A stretch of DNA of 40,730 nucleotides from Synergistaceae bacterium (GTDB lineage: Bacteria; Synergistota; Synergistia; Synergistales; Aminobacteriaceae), in contig JAHDKT010000032.1 in assembly GCA_018436725.1 (NCBI GenBank), positions 1 to 40,730 of the forward strand, written 5' to 3'. Under the pieces are notes generated by a model that was not told where the DNA came from, ran no database searches, and worked only from the letters and a program-made list of their open reading frames with translations. The stretch's first letter is position 1. Each line of letters opens with the position of its first letter. The position numbers and the translations under genes were made by a program. Below are positions 32,640 through 40,607 of the stretch, one piece after another.

Positions 32640-32663
32640 TTCTTCGAACCGTTGTTCGAAGAA
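32640..32663. promoter_or_regulatory. 24-bp palindrome, candidate GntR operator
   Basis: A perfect inverted repeat, TTCTTCGAAC-cgtt-GTTCGAAGAA, has 10-bp arms and ends 5 bp before the TTGACA of the nhaC promoter. It is the strongest symmetry in the divergent region and the most likely site for the adjacent FCD regulator. No protein-coding sequence overlaps it. Confidence 0.6.
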
Positions 32664-32668
32664 ATACC

Positions 32669-32700
32669 TTGACAAAACGCACGGGAGAAGCAATTATAAT
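32669..32700 (+). promoter_or_regulatory. Promoter of nhaC-iadA with unusually long spacer
   Basis: TTGACA (32669-32674) and TATAAT (32695-32700) are both perfect, but 20 bp apart instead of 17. Such over-long spacers often need a DNA-twisting activator. A less perfect -10 (AATTAT, 32692-32697) would give 17 bp. Confidence 0.55.
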
Positions 32701-32747
32701 ACAATAACGTATCCATAAAAGGATTCGAAAGGAGGGGGGAACGGAAA

Positions 32748-32799
32748 GAAGCGGGCGGCTTCGCGGACGATTCTTGAAGAAGGCCGGATCGCCTCCGGC
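32748..32799 (+). promoter_or_regulatory. Two small hairpins in the nhaC leader
   Basis: GAAGC/GCTTC (32748-32762) and GCCGGA/TCCGGC (32783-32799), each with a 5-nt loop, lie in the roughly 120-nt leader before the AAGGAGG ribosome site (32813-32819). No known riboswitch pattern was recognised. Confidence 0.35.
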
Positions 32800-32829
32800 A
32801 CGCACTCGGCACAAGGAGGACACAATATA

Positions 32830-34233
32830 ATGGAAGAACGGAAAGCACGTGAAATATCGCTCCAGGGCGCACTCATGATTTTCGGGACCATCCTCGCGAT
32901 CATCGTCGTCGGAAGGCTTGTTTTCACCTTCGACGTCGCGCTGCTCCTGATGTTTATCGGCATGTTCACCACCTTCACGTACGTCTATTACTACAAGTTC
33001 ACCTGGCGCGACCTCTTCGAGGGGGGCGTCGTCCCCATGATCGCCCGCGCGTCGGGCGCCATCATGATCCTGCTCACCGTCGGCCCGCTCATCGCGTCGT
33101 GGATGCTCGCGGGAACCATCCCCTACCTGATCTATACGGGGCTTCAGATCCTCAGCCCCAACACCTTCCTGATGGCGGCGTTCGTCATCTGCGCGCTCTC
33201 GTCCACGATGACGGGAACCTCCTGGGGCACCGCCGCCACCTTCGGCGTCGCCTTCATGGGCATCGCGCAGGGCCTCGGCGTGCCCCTTCCGGCGGCCGCG
33301 GGCGCGGTAGTCGCGGGCGCGTACTTCGGCGACAAGCTCAGCCCCGTCTCCGACACCACCGTCCTCGCGGCTGCGGTCGCGGAGGTCGACGTGGTGGACC
33401 ACATCCGCTCCATGCTCTGGACCACTATCCCCGCGTTCGTCGTCAGCCTCGGTATCTACGGCTACGTCGGCGCGCAGGCCGCCGGCGAGATCGACCTCGC
33501 CGGCGTGAACGAGATCCTCGCGGGCATCTCGAAGACCTTCAAGATGACGCCGCTCGTTCTCGTCCCGCCGCTGGCCGTCCTCGTGCTGGCCTACCGCCGT
33601 TTCCCCACCCTCCCGGTGCTCTGGATCGCCGTCGCCCTCGCCGTGCCGCTGGCCATGATGCAGGGGTACGATCTGAAGGAGATCATGCGCGCGATGGCCG
33701 CCGGCCCGAAGATCGTCACCGAGGTGGCCGCTCTCGACAAACTCCTCAGCAGGGGCGGACTCGCCTTCATGACGGGCTCCGTGGTCGTGGTCTTCTTCGC
33801 GTACATCTTCGCCGGACAGCTTGAATTCACAGGCACCTTCCGACGTATCTGCACGTCGCTGAAGGAGAACTTCATCGGGAACAGCAAGGGCCGCTTCGTT
33901 CTCTCCGCCTCGCTCTCCGGCATTCTCACAGGCATGGGCACCGGCAACTCCTACCTCAGCGAGATCGTCCCAGGCACGATGTACAAGGACCTCGCCGACG
34001 AGATGAACATCTCCCGCCGTGTCCTCTCCAGGACGCTCGAGGACTCCGGCACCGTGGTCGTTCCGATGATCCCCTGGTCCGCCGCCGGAATCTACATGTC
34101 CTCCGTGCTCGGTGTCGCGGTCGTCGAGTACGTTCCCTGGGCCTTCCTCTGCTGGCTCGGTTTCCTGACCGCCTGGTTCTACGGCTTCACCGGAATCGCG
34201 ATCTGGCCCTCCGACAAGAAGGCCGACGCCTAG
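32830..34233 (+). CDS. NhaC-family Na+/H+ (or ion-coupled solute) antiporter
   Basis: This 467-residue inner-membrane protein has about 11 hydrophobic segments. The NhaC-type core is visible: SSTMTGTSWGTAATFGVAF near 120-140, GAYFGDKLSPVSDTTVLAAAV near 160-180, and the second half with LTGMGTGNSYLSEIVPGTMY and DSGTVVVPMIPWSAAGIY. The family exchanges Na+ for H+, and some members move organic anions. Next to isoaspartyl dipeptidase and under a GntR regulator, it could import or export an amino-acid-like substrate in place of simple pH homeostasis. AAGGAGG precedes the ATG. Confidence 0.9.
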   Translation: MEERKAREISLQGALMIFGTILAIIVVGRLVFTFDVALLLMFIGMFTTFTYVYYYKFTWRDLFEGGVVPMIARASGAIMILLTVGPLIASWMLAGTIPYLIYTGLQILSPNTFLMAAFVICALSSTMTGTSWGTAATFGVAFMGIAQGLGVPLPAAAGAVVAGAYFGDKLSPVSDTTVLAAAVAEVDVVDHIRSMLWTTIPAFVVSLGIYGYVGAQAAGEIDLAGVNEILAGISKTFKMTPLVLVPPLAVLVLAYRRFPTLPVLWIAVALAVPLAMMQGYDLKEIMRAMAAGPKIVTEVAALDKLLSRGGLAFMTGSVVVVFFAYIFAGQLEFTGTFRRICTSLKENFIGNSKGRFVLSASLSGILTGMGTGNSYLSEIVPGTMYKDLADEMNISRRVLSRTLEDSGTVVVPMIPWSAAGIYMSSVLGVAVVEYVPWAFLCWLGFLTAWFYGFTGIAIWPSDKKADA

Positions 34234-34242
34234 CGTACCGCC

Positions 34243-34284
34243 GCGGAGCGAGGCCCCCCGCACACAGGGCGGACCCCGCTCCGC
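34243..34284 (+). other. Hairpin between nhaC and iadA
   Basis: GCGGAGCG (34243-34250) pairs with CGCTCCGC (34277-34284), an 8-bp stem with a 26-nt loop in the 104-bp intercistronic gap. There is no T-run. It may separate the expression levels of the two genes. Confidence 0.4.
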
Positions 34285-34337
34285 ATCGCACGACACCGCG
34301 CCGCCTCCGGGCTGGGCGCGGGAAAGGAGACACTTCA

Positions 34338-35510
34338 ATGCTCTTGATACGAAACGCGGATCTCTACGCTCCCGAACCTCTCGGCCTCAACGATCTCCTG
34401 ATCGCGGCGGAGAGGGTGCTCGCCGTTCGTCCCGCCGGGGAGATCCCCTCCGCCGCGCTCGTCGACTTTTCCGACTGTCTTCGGGTGATCGACGCCGAAG
34501 GCGGCATGGTCGCCCCCGGCATCATCGACCGCCACGTCCACTTCAACGGCGCGGGCGGAGAGGGCGGCCCGGCACACCGGACGCCGCCGCTCCAGCTCTC
34601 CTCGTTCGTCAAGGCGGGCGTCACCTCGGCGGTCGGCCTGCTCGGCACCGACGGCGTCTGCCGCTCGCTTCCCGAGCTGCTGATGAAGGCCAGGGGGCTG
34701 GAAGAGGAGGGGATCTCGACGTGGATCCTCACCGGAAGCTACTCTTTCCCCTCGCCGACCCTCACCGGAAGCGTCCAGCGCGACCTCTGCCTGATCGACA
34801 AGGTCATCGGGCTGAAGCTCGCCGTCTCCGACCACCGAAGCTCGCACCCCACCGTCGAGGAGATCCGCCGCTCCGTTTCGGACGCCCGCACCGGAGGCAT
34901 CCTCTCCGGCAAGGTCGGCTGCCTCTGCGTCCACATGGGCAACGAGAAGGAGGGGCTCGAACCGCTGCTCCGCGCAGTCGAGGGAAGCGACATTCCGATC
35001 TCCCAGTTCGCACCCACGCACATCTCGCGCACCGAGGCGCTGCTGGAGCAGTCCGTGGAGTTCGGACGGCGCGGCGGCTACCTCGACATCACCGCCGAGG
35101 TCGGCAGGAAGCCGCTCTTCGGCAGAGGGACCTCCGGCGTTGTCGACACACTCCTTTCCGGAGGCGTCCCCCCGGAAAACATCACCATCAGTTCGGACGG
35201 CAACGGCTCCATGGCGACGTTCGACGAGAGGGGCGGAGTGACCGGCCTGATCGTGGCGCCGCTCGACTCGGTCCTCGAATCGGTCGCGGAGATGCTGCGC
35301 GGCGGCGCGCTCCCCCGCGAACAGGTTCTCTCCTTCGTCACGTCGAACCCGGCGGACCACCTCAAGCTTCCGCGCAAGGGGCGGCTGAAGCCCGGCTACG
35401 ACGCCGACCTCATCGTCTTCGACGGCGCCTTCCGCCTTCGGACGGTCGTCGCCAAGGGAAGAGTGCTGATGGACGAGGGCGCCGTCGTCGTCAAGGGAAC
35501 CTTCGAGTAG
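34338..35510 (+). CDS. iadA: Isoaspartyl dipeptidase
   Basis: This 390-residue zinc amidohydrolase cleaves beta-aspartyl dipeptides that arise from damaged proteins or cyanophycin-type material. The binuclear metal site is complete: GIIDRHVHFNG (His66, His68), the lysine to be carboxylated in GLKLAVSDHR (Lys160), VHMGNEKEG (His199), THISRTEALL (His228) and ISSDGNGSM (Asp287). The end carries the amidohydrolase return strand (RLKPGYDADLIVFDG). It follows nhaC in the GntR-controlled operon and ends at a strong terminator. Length and motifs match E. coli IadA well. Confidence 0.94.
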   Translation: MLLIRNADLYAPEPLGLNDLLIAAERVLAVRPAGEIPSAALVDFSDCLRVIDAEGGMVAPGIIDRHVHFNGAGGEGGPAHRTPPLQLSSFVKAGVTSAVGLLGTDGVCRSLPELLMKARGLEEEGISTWILTGSYSFPSPTLTGSVQRDLCLIDKVIGLKLAVSDHRSSHPTVEEIRRSVSDARTGGILSGKVGCLCVHMGNEKEGLEPLLRAVEGSDIPISQFAPTHISRTEALLEQSVEFGRRGGYLDITAEVGRKPLFGRGTSGVVDTLLSGGVPPENITISSDGNGSMATFDERGGVTGLIVAPLDSVLESVAEMLRGGALPREQVLSFVTSNPADHLKLPRKGRLKPGYDADLIVFDGAFRLRTVVAKGRVLMDEGAVVVKGTFE

Positions 35511-35536
35511 GCGGGCGCGGACGTCGCGCCGAAAAA

Positions 35537-35577
35537 CGGGGGGAGGGGACGGACGCCGGTCGCGTTCCCTCCCCCCG
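35537..35577 (+). terminator. Rho-independent terminator after iadA
   Basis: A perfect 11-bp GC stem, CGGGGGGAGGG with CCCTCCCCCCG, is followed by CCGGTTTTC, 26 bp past the iadA stop. Confidence 0.8.
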
Positions 35578-35659
35578 CCGGTTTTCGTACGGTCGAGGAG
35601 TCGATCTCCGCGCCGATGCCGCATGCATCATGTTCCCGCCGCTGTACCGCTTTCCCTCT

Positions 35660-35688
35660 TTGACACGTGAAATACATTCCTGTAAAAT
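35660..35688 (+). promoter_or_regulatory. Strong promoter of the LprI-like / lipoprotein operon
   Basis: TTGACA (35660-35665), exactly 17 bp, then TAAAAT (35683-35688) make one of the closest sigma70 matches in the window. The leader is about 110 nt. The 295-bp gap from iadA holds only this promoter and the terminator. Confidence 0.75.
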
Positions 35689-35805
35689 GCGGATTTATAG
35701 AATACTGTTTTCCAACAACTCCCCCGTGAACGCCGGGAACACAACGTCGATCATGGGCGGAGCGTGGCCGGAGACCGGCGGCGATGCGGCCGGAACGATG
35801 AAAGG

Positions 35806-36540
35806 ATGAGGCGATTGAGAAAAGATTCTGCGGTGTCATGGAAGCTGTTTCGCGGTTGGGGAGCGCTGCTCGTCGTCGCGCTGATCGCGCTCGTGCCGGC
35901 GGCTGTCGTTCGCCCGGCGTTCGCGCTGAGCGACGCGGACCACAAGGCGATGCTCGCCGCGTCGCAGGAGTACCGCGAGGCCGACGAGGGGCTCAACGGG
36001 GCGTGGAAGGAAGCGAAGAAGATCCTTACGCCGGACGAGTTCAAGAAGCTGACTGCGGAGCAGAGGGAGTGGGTGAAGAAGGGGCGCGACGAGGAGGCGA
36101 AAGCCCTGATCGCGGGGGGCGTCCCCAAGGCGCAGGCGTATGCCGGAGTGACGATGGAGCGGATTCTCCACATCAACAACGTGATTTCGCGCTCGGTGCT
36201 GGTGCGCAGCGACAAGGGGCATCAGGGGCTGTACACCTACACAGAGGGCGGGATGACCGGCGTCCTCGAGGTCTGGTGGTACGACGAGGAAGATCCTGAA
36301 CACTACGTTGTCTTCGAAAACAGCGTGCCGCGCGGGAAGGACAGCGCGAACTTCTGCTCCTTCACCGGCAAGGGGGAGCTTGAGGGGAACACGCTTGTCG
36401 CGGTCTCCGACATCGACGACGCCATTTCGGTGACGATCGTCTTCGAGGGCAAAAAGGCCGTGGTGACGACGGACGACGCCTTCAAGGAGAGCGGTTTCTG
36501 CGGTCAGGGCGTCGTCCTCGACGGCGTCTATTCAAGGTAG
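35806..36540 (+). CDS. Secreted LprI/DUF1311-like protein
   Basis: The protein has 244 residues. The signal peptide is WGALLVVALIALVPAAVVRPAFA. The mature start has the DUF1311/LprI pattern: LNGAWKEAKKILTPDEFKKLTAEQREWVKKGRD. In LprI this segment inhibits lysozyme. The C-terminal half (about 130-244) is a beta-rich domain (GVLEVWWYDEEDPEHYVVFENS, NFCSFTGKGELEGNTLVAV) with a Cys pair (FCSFTG and GFCGQG) that may form a disulfide. Lysozyme inhibition is a guess from the family. ATG 35806 has a weak ribosome site, and a TTG at 35815 is an alternative start. It is first in an operon with the lipoprotein 36 bp downstream. Confidence 0.78.
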   Translation: MRRLRKDSAVSWKLFRGWGALLVVALIALVPAAVVRPAFALSDADHKAMLAASQEYREADEGLNGAWKEAKKILTPDEFKKLTAEQREWVKKGRDEEAKALIAGGVPKAQAYAGVTMERILHINNVISRSVLVRSDKGHQGLYTYTEGGMTGVLEVWWYDEEDPEHYVVFENSVPRGKDSANFCSFTGKGELEGNTLVAVSDIDDAISVTIVFEGKKAVVTTDDAFKESGFCGQGVVLDGVYSR

Positions 36541-36576
36541 TCCGGAGGTTACGAAGAATCAAGGGAGGTGCGTATC

Positions 36577-37179
36577 ATGAAGAGAGTATCGCTGGTTCTC
36601 TCGCTGCTTGCGCTGCTGCTGTTCGCGTCCTGCGCCCCCGGCGCGCTCGTCGAGCTGAAGCCGGGCGCCGAAGAACTCAAGAGGATGAGCGTCTTCTTGA
36701 GCAACTTCACCGAGGTCGGATTCTTCGAGATACAGGACGTCTCCTGGCTGACGCCGGAGGACCTGGTCTACTTCGGCGTGCGGCACAACGTCATCAACAA
36801 CTTCAAGAGCCGGGTCCGCGCCTGCGCGGTGAAGAACTGCCCGCACGGGAAGCTGACTCTCGAGGCGAAGTGGGTGGCGGAGTCCGTGAAAAAGTACTTC
36901 GACATCGACTTCAAAGACCACGGCGACGCCGGGGAGCCCATCCCCATCCACTACGACGGCAAGCTCTACCACTTCGACCGCGCGGACGGGGAGAAGGTGT
37001 ACTACGCGCAGGTGCAGACGGTCTCCCGCGACGGAAACGTCTTCCACTTCAAGGGACACCTGTACAACATCAAGGACAAGAAGGACATCCCCGCCCTCTT
37101 CCGCGCTGCGGCGAAGGCGCATACGTTCGGCGGCAAGAACACCTGGGCGCTGCTCTCGATGGAGACGCTCTGGAACTGA
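36577..37179 (+). CDS. Lipoprotein of unknown function
   Basis: The protein has 200 residues. MKRVSLVLSLLALLLFASC is a classic lipoprotein signal, with LFASC as the lipobox and the Cys as the lipidated residue, making it a substrate for the LspA encoded in this window. The mature part is mixed alpha/beta with three more Cys (CAVKNC and others), TPEDLVYFGVRHNVINNF, and HYDGKLYHFDRADGEKVYYAQVQ. No family is recognised. ATG 36577 follows GGAGGTG by about 7 nt; a GTG at 36568 is in frame but overlaps that site. It is the second gene of the LprI-like operon. Confidence 0.8.
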   Translation: MKRVSLVLSLLALLLFASCAPGALVELKPGAEELKRMSVFLSNFTEVGFFEIQDVSWLTPEDLVYFGVRHNVINNFKSRVRACAVKNCPHGKLTLEAKWVAESVKKYFDIDFKDHGDAGEPIPIHYDGKLYHFDRADGEKVYYAQVQTVSRDGNVFHFKGHLYNIKDKKDIPALFRAAAKAHTFGGKNTWALLSMETLWN

Positions 37180-37208
37180 GCCCGCGGGGGGCCGAGAGTG
37201 CGAAAAAA

Positions 37209-37236
37209 ACGGAGGAGCCTTCGCGGGCTCCTCCGT
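37209..37236 (-). terminator. Rho-independent terminator of the small secreted protein gene
   Basis: An 11-bp perfect stem (ACGGAGGAGCC/GGCTCCTCCGT, 6-nt loop) is followed on the minus strand by seven T residues. It lies between convergent genes, and its stem can also stop the plus-strand operon. Confidence 0.85.
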
Positions 37237-37261
37237 CGTCGTTTCCCGACCGTTTCGGCTC

Positions 37262-37753
37262 TTACTTGGCGATTTTCAGCGAGCCGACAAGCGCCTGAAG
37301 GTCGCCCGCGTTCTTCTGGTCGGCGCCCGCGTCTCCGAAGGAGACCATGATACCGAGCGAGTCGCCTTCGGCGTTCAGGATGCTGATGCTCACGAAGGCG
37401 TCGGCGCCGTCGGACTTGCCGGTTCCCTCGAGGGCGAAGACCTGGATACCGTTGACGTCGTGCTCGGTGTCCTCGCCGAGTTCGATGTCGGTCAGGACTT
37501 CGTTCACGACCTGCTCGACGAGTTCCATGGCGCCGTCGAGTCCCGCTTCGCTGTTCGTTTCGCCGAAGAAGATGACCATGTCGTTGGCCGGGGAGACGAA
37601 CATCGTGCCGAGTTTGGAGTCGGAAACCTGCCAGGAATCGGGAAGCGTGAACTCGATCCCCGCCTTCTGCAGGGCGTAGGTTCCGGCGAACGCCGGGACG
37701 GAGGCGAAAAGGGCGAGGGCGATGACGGCTGCTGCTGCGAAAAGCTTTTTCAT
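37262..37753 (-). CDS. Small secreted protein of unknown function (DcrB/PsbP-like layout)
   Basis: The protein has 163 residues. The signal peptide is MKKLFAAAAVIALALFASV, likely cut at AFA-GTYAL. The acidic mature domain starts YALQKAGIEFTLPDSWQVSDS, as in DcrB- or PsbP-like small envelope proteins. It continues with MVIFFGETNSEAG, MELVEQVVNEVLTDIELGED and a final GDLQALVGSLKIAK. No specific function can be given. AAGGAGG lies ahead of the ATG. It is monocistronic with a clean terminator, consistent with high expression. Confidence 0.8.
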   Translation of the reverse strand: MKKLFAAAAVIALALFASVPAFAGTYALQKAGIEFTLPDSWQVSDSKLGTMFVSPANDMVIFFGETNSEAGLDGAMELVEQVVNEVLTDIELGEDTEHDVNGIQVFALEGTGKSDGADAFVSISILNAEGDSLGIMVSFGDAGADQKNAGDLQALVGSLKIAK

Positions 37754-38090
37754 AGTACGGTGGAACCTCCTTGTAGAAGTAGTATATGCCGCGCTCTGCG
37801 GCGGAAATGAGAAAGCGTGGCGTCAGTCCGTCGCCGCGCTTCTCATATTCCAAAAATTAAAATATTTTTCTTTTACTTTATATGATTGTCCATAAAAAAT
37901 AGCTTATTGCACGGAAAACTGGTGTGCGTTCCGAAGAATAGCACTCGAAGCGAACTTTGGCAAGAAAAACTTTTGTTACAGACGAAAAAAATACACGGAA
38001 TATCCCGTCTTGACAAACCGGAGTTCGAGGGGTATCGTTTTATTGTCGACAAACGACATAAAAACAATACCTCCACAAGGCGGTGACAAG
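37754..38090. other. AT-rich divergent intergenic region
   Basis: These 337 bp have no credible gene. The part from about 37850 to 38060 is much richer in A/T than the rest of the window, with runs such as AAAATTAAAATATTTTTC. It should hold the minus-strand promoter of the small secreted protein and contains the M24 gene promoter listed separately. Confidence 0.6.
38010..38052 (+). promoter_or_regulatory. Promoter and palindromic operator of the M24 hydrolase gene
   Basis: TTGACA (38010-38015), a 17-bp spacer and TATCGT (38033-38038) are followed, at the expected start of transcription, by the 10-bp perfect palindrome TTGTCGACAA (38043-38052). Its TTGTnnACAA form is the shape seen for many GntR/FCD operators. 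The regulator is unknown. Confidence 0.6.
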
Positions 38091-39263
38091 ATGTTGCTCT
38101 TTCCGGCTGCAGAGTACGCGGAGCGCCTCGCGAAAACGAAGGAACGAATGCACGAGCACGGAGTGGAAGTGCTGATCGTCTCCCACCCCGCCAACATGAA
38201 CTACCTCGTCGGATACGACGGATGGTCCTTCTACGTCCACCAAGGGCTGATCGTCTCGCTCGACTGCGACGAGCCGATCTGGTTCGGGCGCGAACAGGAC
38301 GGCAACGCCGCGCGCATCCTCACCTCCCTCAAAGAGGAGAACATCAAGGGCTACCCCGACCACTACGTCATGTCCAAGCTGCGCCATCCGATGCAGTTCG
38401 TCGCCGACATCCTCCGCGAACGCGGGTGGGATGCCCGGCACATCGGCGTGGAGATGGAGGGGTACTACTTCACCGCCGAGGGCTTTCAGACGCTCCGCCG
38501 CGACCTTCCGAAGGCCGCCGTGAAGGACGGGACGCTCGTGGTGAACCTCGTCCGAAGGATAAAGTCGGCGCGCGAGATCGAGTACGTCCGACAGGCGGCG
38601 CGCATCGCCGAGAGCGTCATGAAGACGGCGCTCGACGTCATCGCCCCCGGGGTCCGCGAGAACGACGCTGCCGCCGAGGTCTACAAGGCGCAGATCGCGG
38701 GCACGCCCGAATTCGGCGGCGACTACACCTCGCTCTGCCCGATCATGCCGTCGGCCGAGCGCACCTCGTCGGCCCACCTCACCTGGTGCGCCGACCGGAA
38801 GTACCGGCAGGGCGACATCGTTCTCCTCGAACTCGCCGGGGCGCGCCACCACTATCACTGCCCGATCTCCCGCACCCTCTTCCTCGGAGAGCCGCCCGCG
38901 GAGCTGCGGAAGATCGCGGACGCCGTCGTCAAGGGGCTGAACGAGACTGTGGCCTTCATCCGTCCGGGCGTGACCGCGGAGGCCGTGGAGGCGAAGTGGC
39001 GAGAGTCCATCGCCGGGACGGGCGTCCACAAGCCGTCGCGCGTCGGGTACTCCTTCGGCCTGAACTACCCGCCCGACTGGGGCGAGCAGACGCTCAGCCT
39101 CCGCCCCGCGGACGCGACCATCCTCCAGCCGGGGATGTGCATCCACTTCATGCCGGGCATCTGGTTGAAGGACTTCGGCTTCGAGTGCAGCGAGCCGCTC
39201 GTCGTCACCGAGAACGGCTGCGATCTCTTCCTGAACTTCGAGCGTAAGCTCTTCGTGAAATAA
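38091..39263 (+). CDS. M24-family (creatinase / Xaa-Pro peptidase-fold) hydrolase, ectoine-hydrolase-like
   Basis: The protein has 390 residues. The N-terminal creatinase domain (about 1-150) contains NMNYLVGYDGWSFYVHQG, and the pita-bread catalytic domain (about 155-390) starts with RRIKSAREIEYVRQAARIAE. Where M24 metallopeptidases have their paired Asp ligands, this protein has LLELAGARHHYHCPISRT, with Glu and Pro in those positions. The usual glutamate in the PG-motif strand is Met (HFMPGIW). It is therefore probably a metal-independent amidohydrolase like creatinase, and the YDGWSFYVHQ block recalls ectoine hydrolase (DoeA). The substrate is unproven. AAGGCGGTGA precedes the ATG. It lies just ahead of glutamate dehydrogenase. 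Confidence 0.85.
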   Translation: MLLFPAAEYAERLAKTKERMHEHGVEVLIVSHPANMNYLVGYDGWSFYVHQGLIVSLDCDEPIWFGREQDGNAARILTSLKEENIKGYPDHYVMSKLRHPMQFVADILRERGWDARHIGVEMEGYYFTAEGFQTLRRDLPKAAVKDGTLVVNLVRRIKSAREIEYVRQAARIAESVMKTALDVIAPGVRENDAAAEVYKAQIAGTPEFGGDYTSLCPIMPSAERTSSAHLTWCADRKYRQGDIVLLELAGARHHYHCPISRTLFLGEPPAELRKIADAVVKGLNETVAFIRPGVTAEAVEAKWRESIAGTGVHKPSRVGYSFGLNYPPDWGEQTLSLRPADATILQPGMCIHFMPGIWLKDFGFECSEPLVVTENGCDLFLNFERKLFVK

Positions 39264-39345
39264 GAGGACGCGGGAGCAAGGTAGCGTTGCGACACCGTCC
39301 GGCGTCCGTCCGAAAAAATGTTCTTATTCATAAGGAGAAGAGAAG

Positions 39346-40581
39346 ATGAAAAACGTCTGGGAAGAAGCGCTGTTCAATCTCGCCAAAGCCGCCGAAGCCA
39401 TGGATCTCGAGCCGGAAATTCTGGAGCGGCTCTCCACCCCCATGCGATTCACCGAGTTCACCATTCCCGTCCGTATGGACGACGGATCGAAGAAGCTTTT
39501 CACGGCCTATCGTTCGCGCCACCAGGATGCCACCGGGCCGACCAAGGACGGCACGCGCGTTCATCCTCGATTGACGCCCGAGGAGATAAAGGCTCTGTCG
39601 CTCTTTATGAGCATCAAGCACGCGGTGGCGGGCATCCCGGCGGGGGGAGGAAAGGGCGGGATCAAGGCCGACCCCTCCGCCATGAGCGAAGGAGAGTACG
39701 AGCGGCTTATCCGCGGATTCATCAGAAGGCTCGAACCGAAAGGGGCGTTCGTCGACGTTCCCGGCGCGGATATAGGCACGGGCACGCAGGCTATGGCGTG
39801 GATGCTCGACGAGTACGAGCAGATCACCGGGAGCCATTTCCCGGCGGCGATCAACGATAAACCCTTCGAACTGGGAGGGTCCCGCGGCGGCTACGAGGCC
39901 ACGGGGTGGGGGGTGGCGCGTTGCGCCGTAGAAGCCGCCAAAGAACAAGGACTGGAGTCCGACGGCCTTCGCGTCGCCGTACAGGGCTTCGGTCAGGTGG
40001 GGGCCGTCGCGGCGTGGGAGCTTTTCGAGCAGGGGTACGCGATCGTCGCAGTCTCCGATATCGGCGGGGCGGTGAAGAACAGCGGGGGGCTGAATATCCC
40101 CGCGCTTGTCGCCCATACGGCCGAAACGGGCTCCGTTGCGGGATTCTCCGGAGGAGAGGCTGCGGATGTCCGCGGCATTCTCGAAACGGAGTGCGATATT
40201 CTCATCCCCGCGGCCGTGCAGGACGTCATTACCGAGGAAAACGCGGAGCGGGTCGCCGCGAGTATTGTGGTCGAAGCGGCGAACGGCCCCACCACTCCCG
40301 GCGCGGATACGCTCCTCTCTTCGAGAGGCATCGTCGTCATCCCCGACGTGGTGGCGAACAGCGGCGGCGCCATAGTGTGCGACTTCGAGAGAACCCAGGG
40401 GCTGAGCAGCGACTGGTGGAGTCTTGAAGAGGTGGAGCAGCGTCTGAACAGCCGTATTCTGGCCGCATACCGCGAGGCCCGGGAGAAAGCGGTTGAAAAG
40501 GGCGTCTCCATGAGGCTTGGAGCCTGGATCGGCGCCATCGGGAAAATACGTTCGGCCATGCTGCTTCGCGGCTGGTGCTGA
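39346..40581 (+). CDS. gdhA: Glu/Leu/Phe/Val-type glutamate dehydrogenase
   Basis: This 411-residue enzyme interconverts glutamate and 2-oxoglutarate plus ammonia with NAD(P). Catalytic residues are in place: Lys91 in MSIKHAVAGIP, Lys103 in AGGGKGGIKADP, and Asp142 in VPGADIGTG (usually APDVGT). The coenzyme loop is GFGQVGAVAAWEL (214-226). The family segment KPFELGGSRGGYEATGWGV is also clear. In an amino-acid fermenter it would run mainly in the oxidative direction. The size matches hexameric small-type GDH. It is 27 bp upstream of fhs, so electrons and carbon from amino-acid oxidation may link to one-carbon metabolism. Preference for NAD or NADP is not settled. Confidence 0.94.
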   Translation: MKNVWEEALFNLAKAAEAMDLEPEILERLSTPMRFTEFTIPVRMDDGSKKLFTAYRSRHQDATGPTKDGTRVHPRLTPEEIKALSLFMSIKHAVAGIPAGGGKGGIKADPSAMSEGEYERLIRGFIRRLEPKGAFVDVPGADIGTGTQAMAWMLDEYEQITGSHFPAAINDKPFELGGSRGGYEATGWGVARCAVEAAKEQGLESDGLRVAVQGFGQVGAVAAWELFEQGYAIVAVSDIGGAVKNSGGLNIPALVAHTAETGSVAGFSGGEAADVRGILETECDILIPAAVQDVITEENAERVAASIVVEAANGPTTPGADTLLSSRGIVVIPDVVANSGGAIVCDFERTQGLSSDWWSLEEVEQRLNSRILAAYREAREKAVEKGVSMRLGAWIGAIGKIRSAMLLRGWC

Positions 40582-40607
40582 TGTCTTTTTAGGAGGACTG
40601 AGAAGGA

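Noticed and set aside
32701..32829. A c-di-GMP or other riboswitch in the nhaC leader
   Set aside because: Only two short hairpins were found. The conserved bases of the GEMM motif or other classes I know were not seen here or in the leaders of the c-di-GMP genes.
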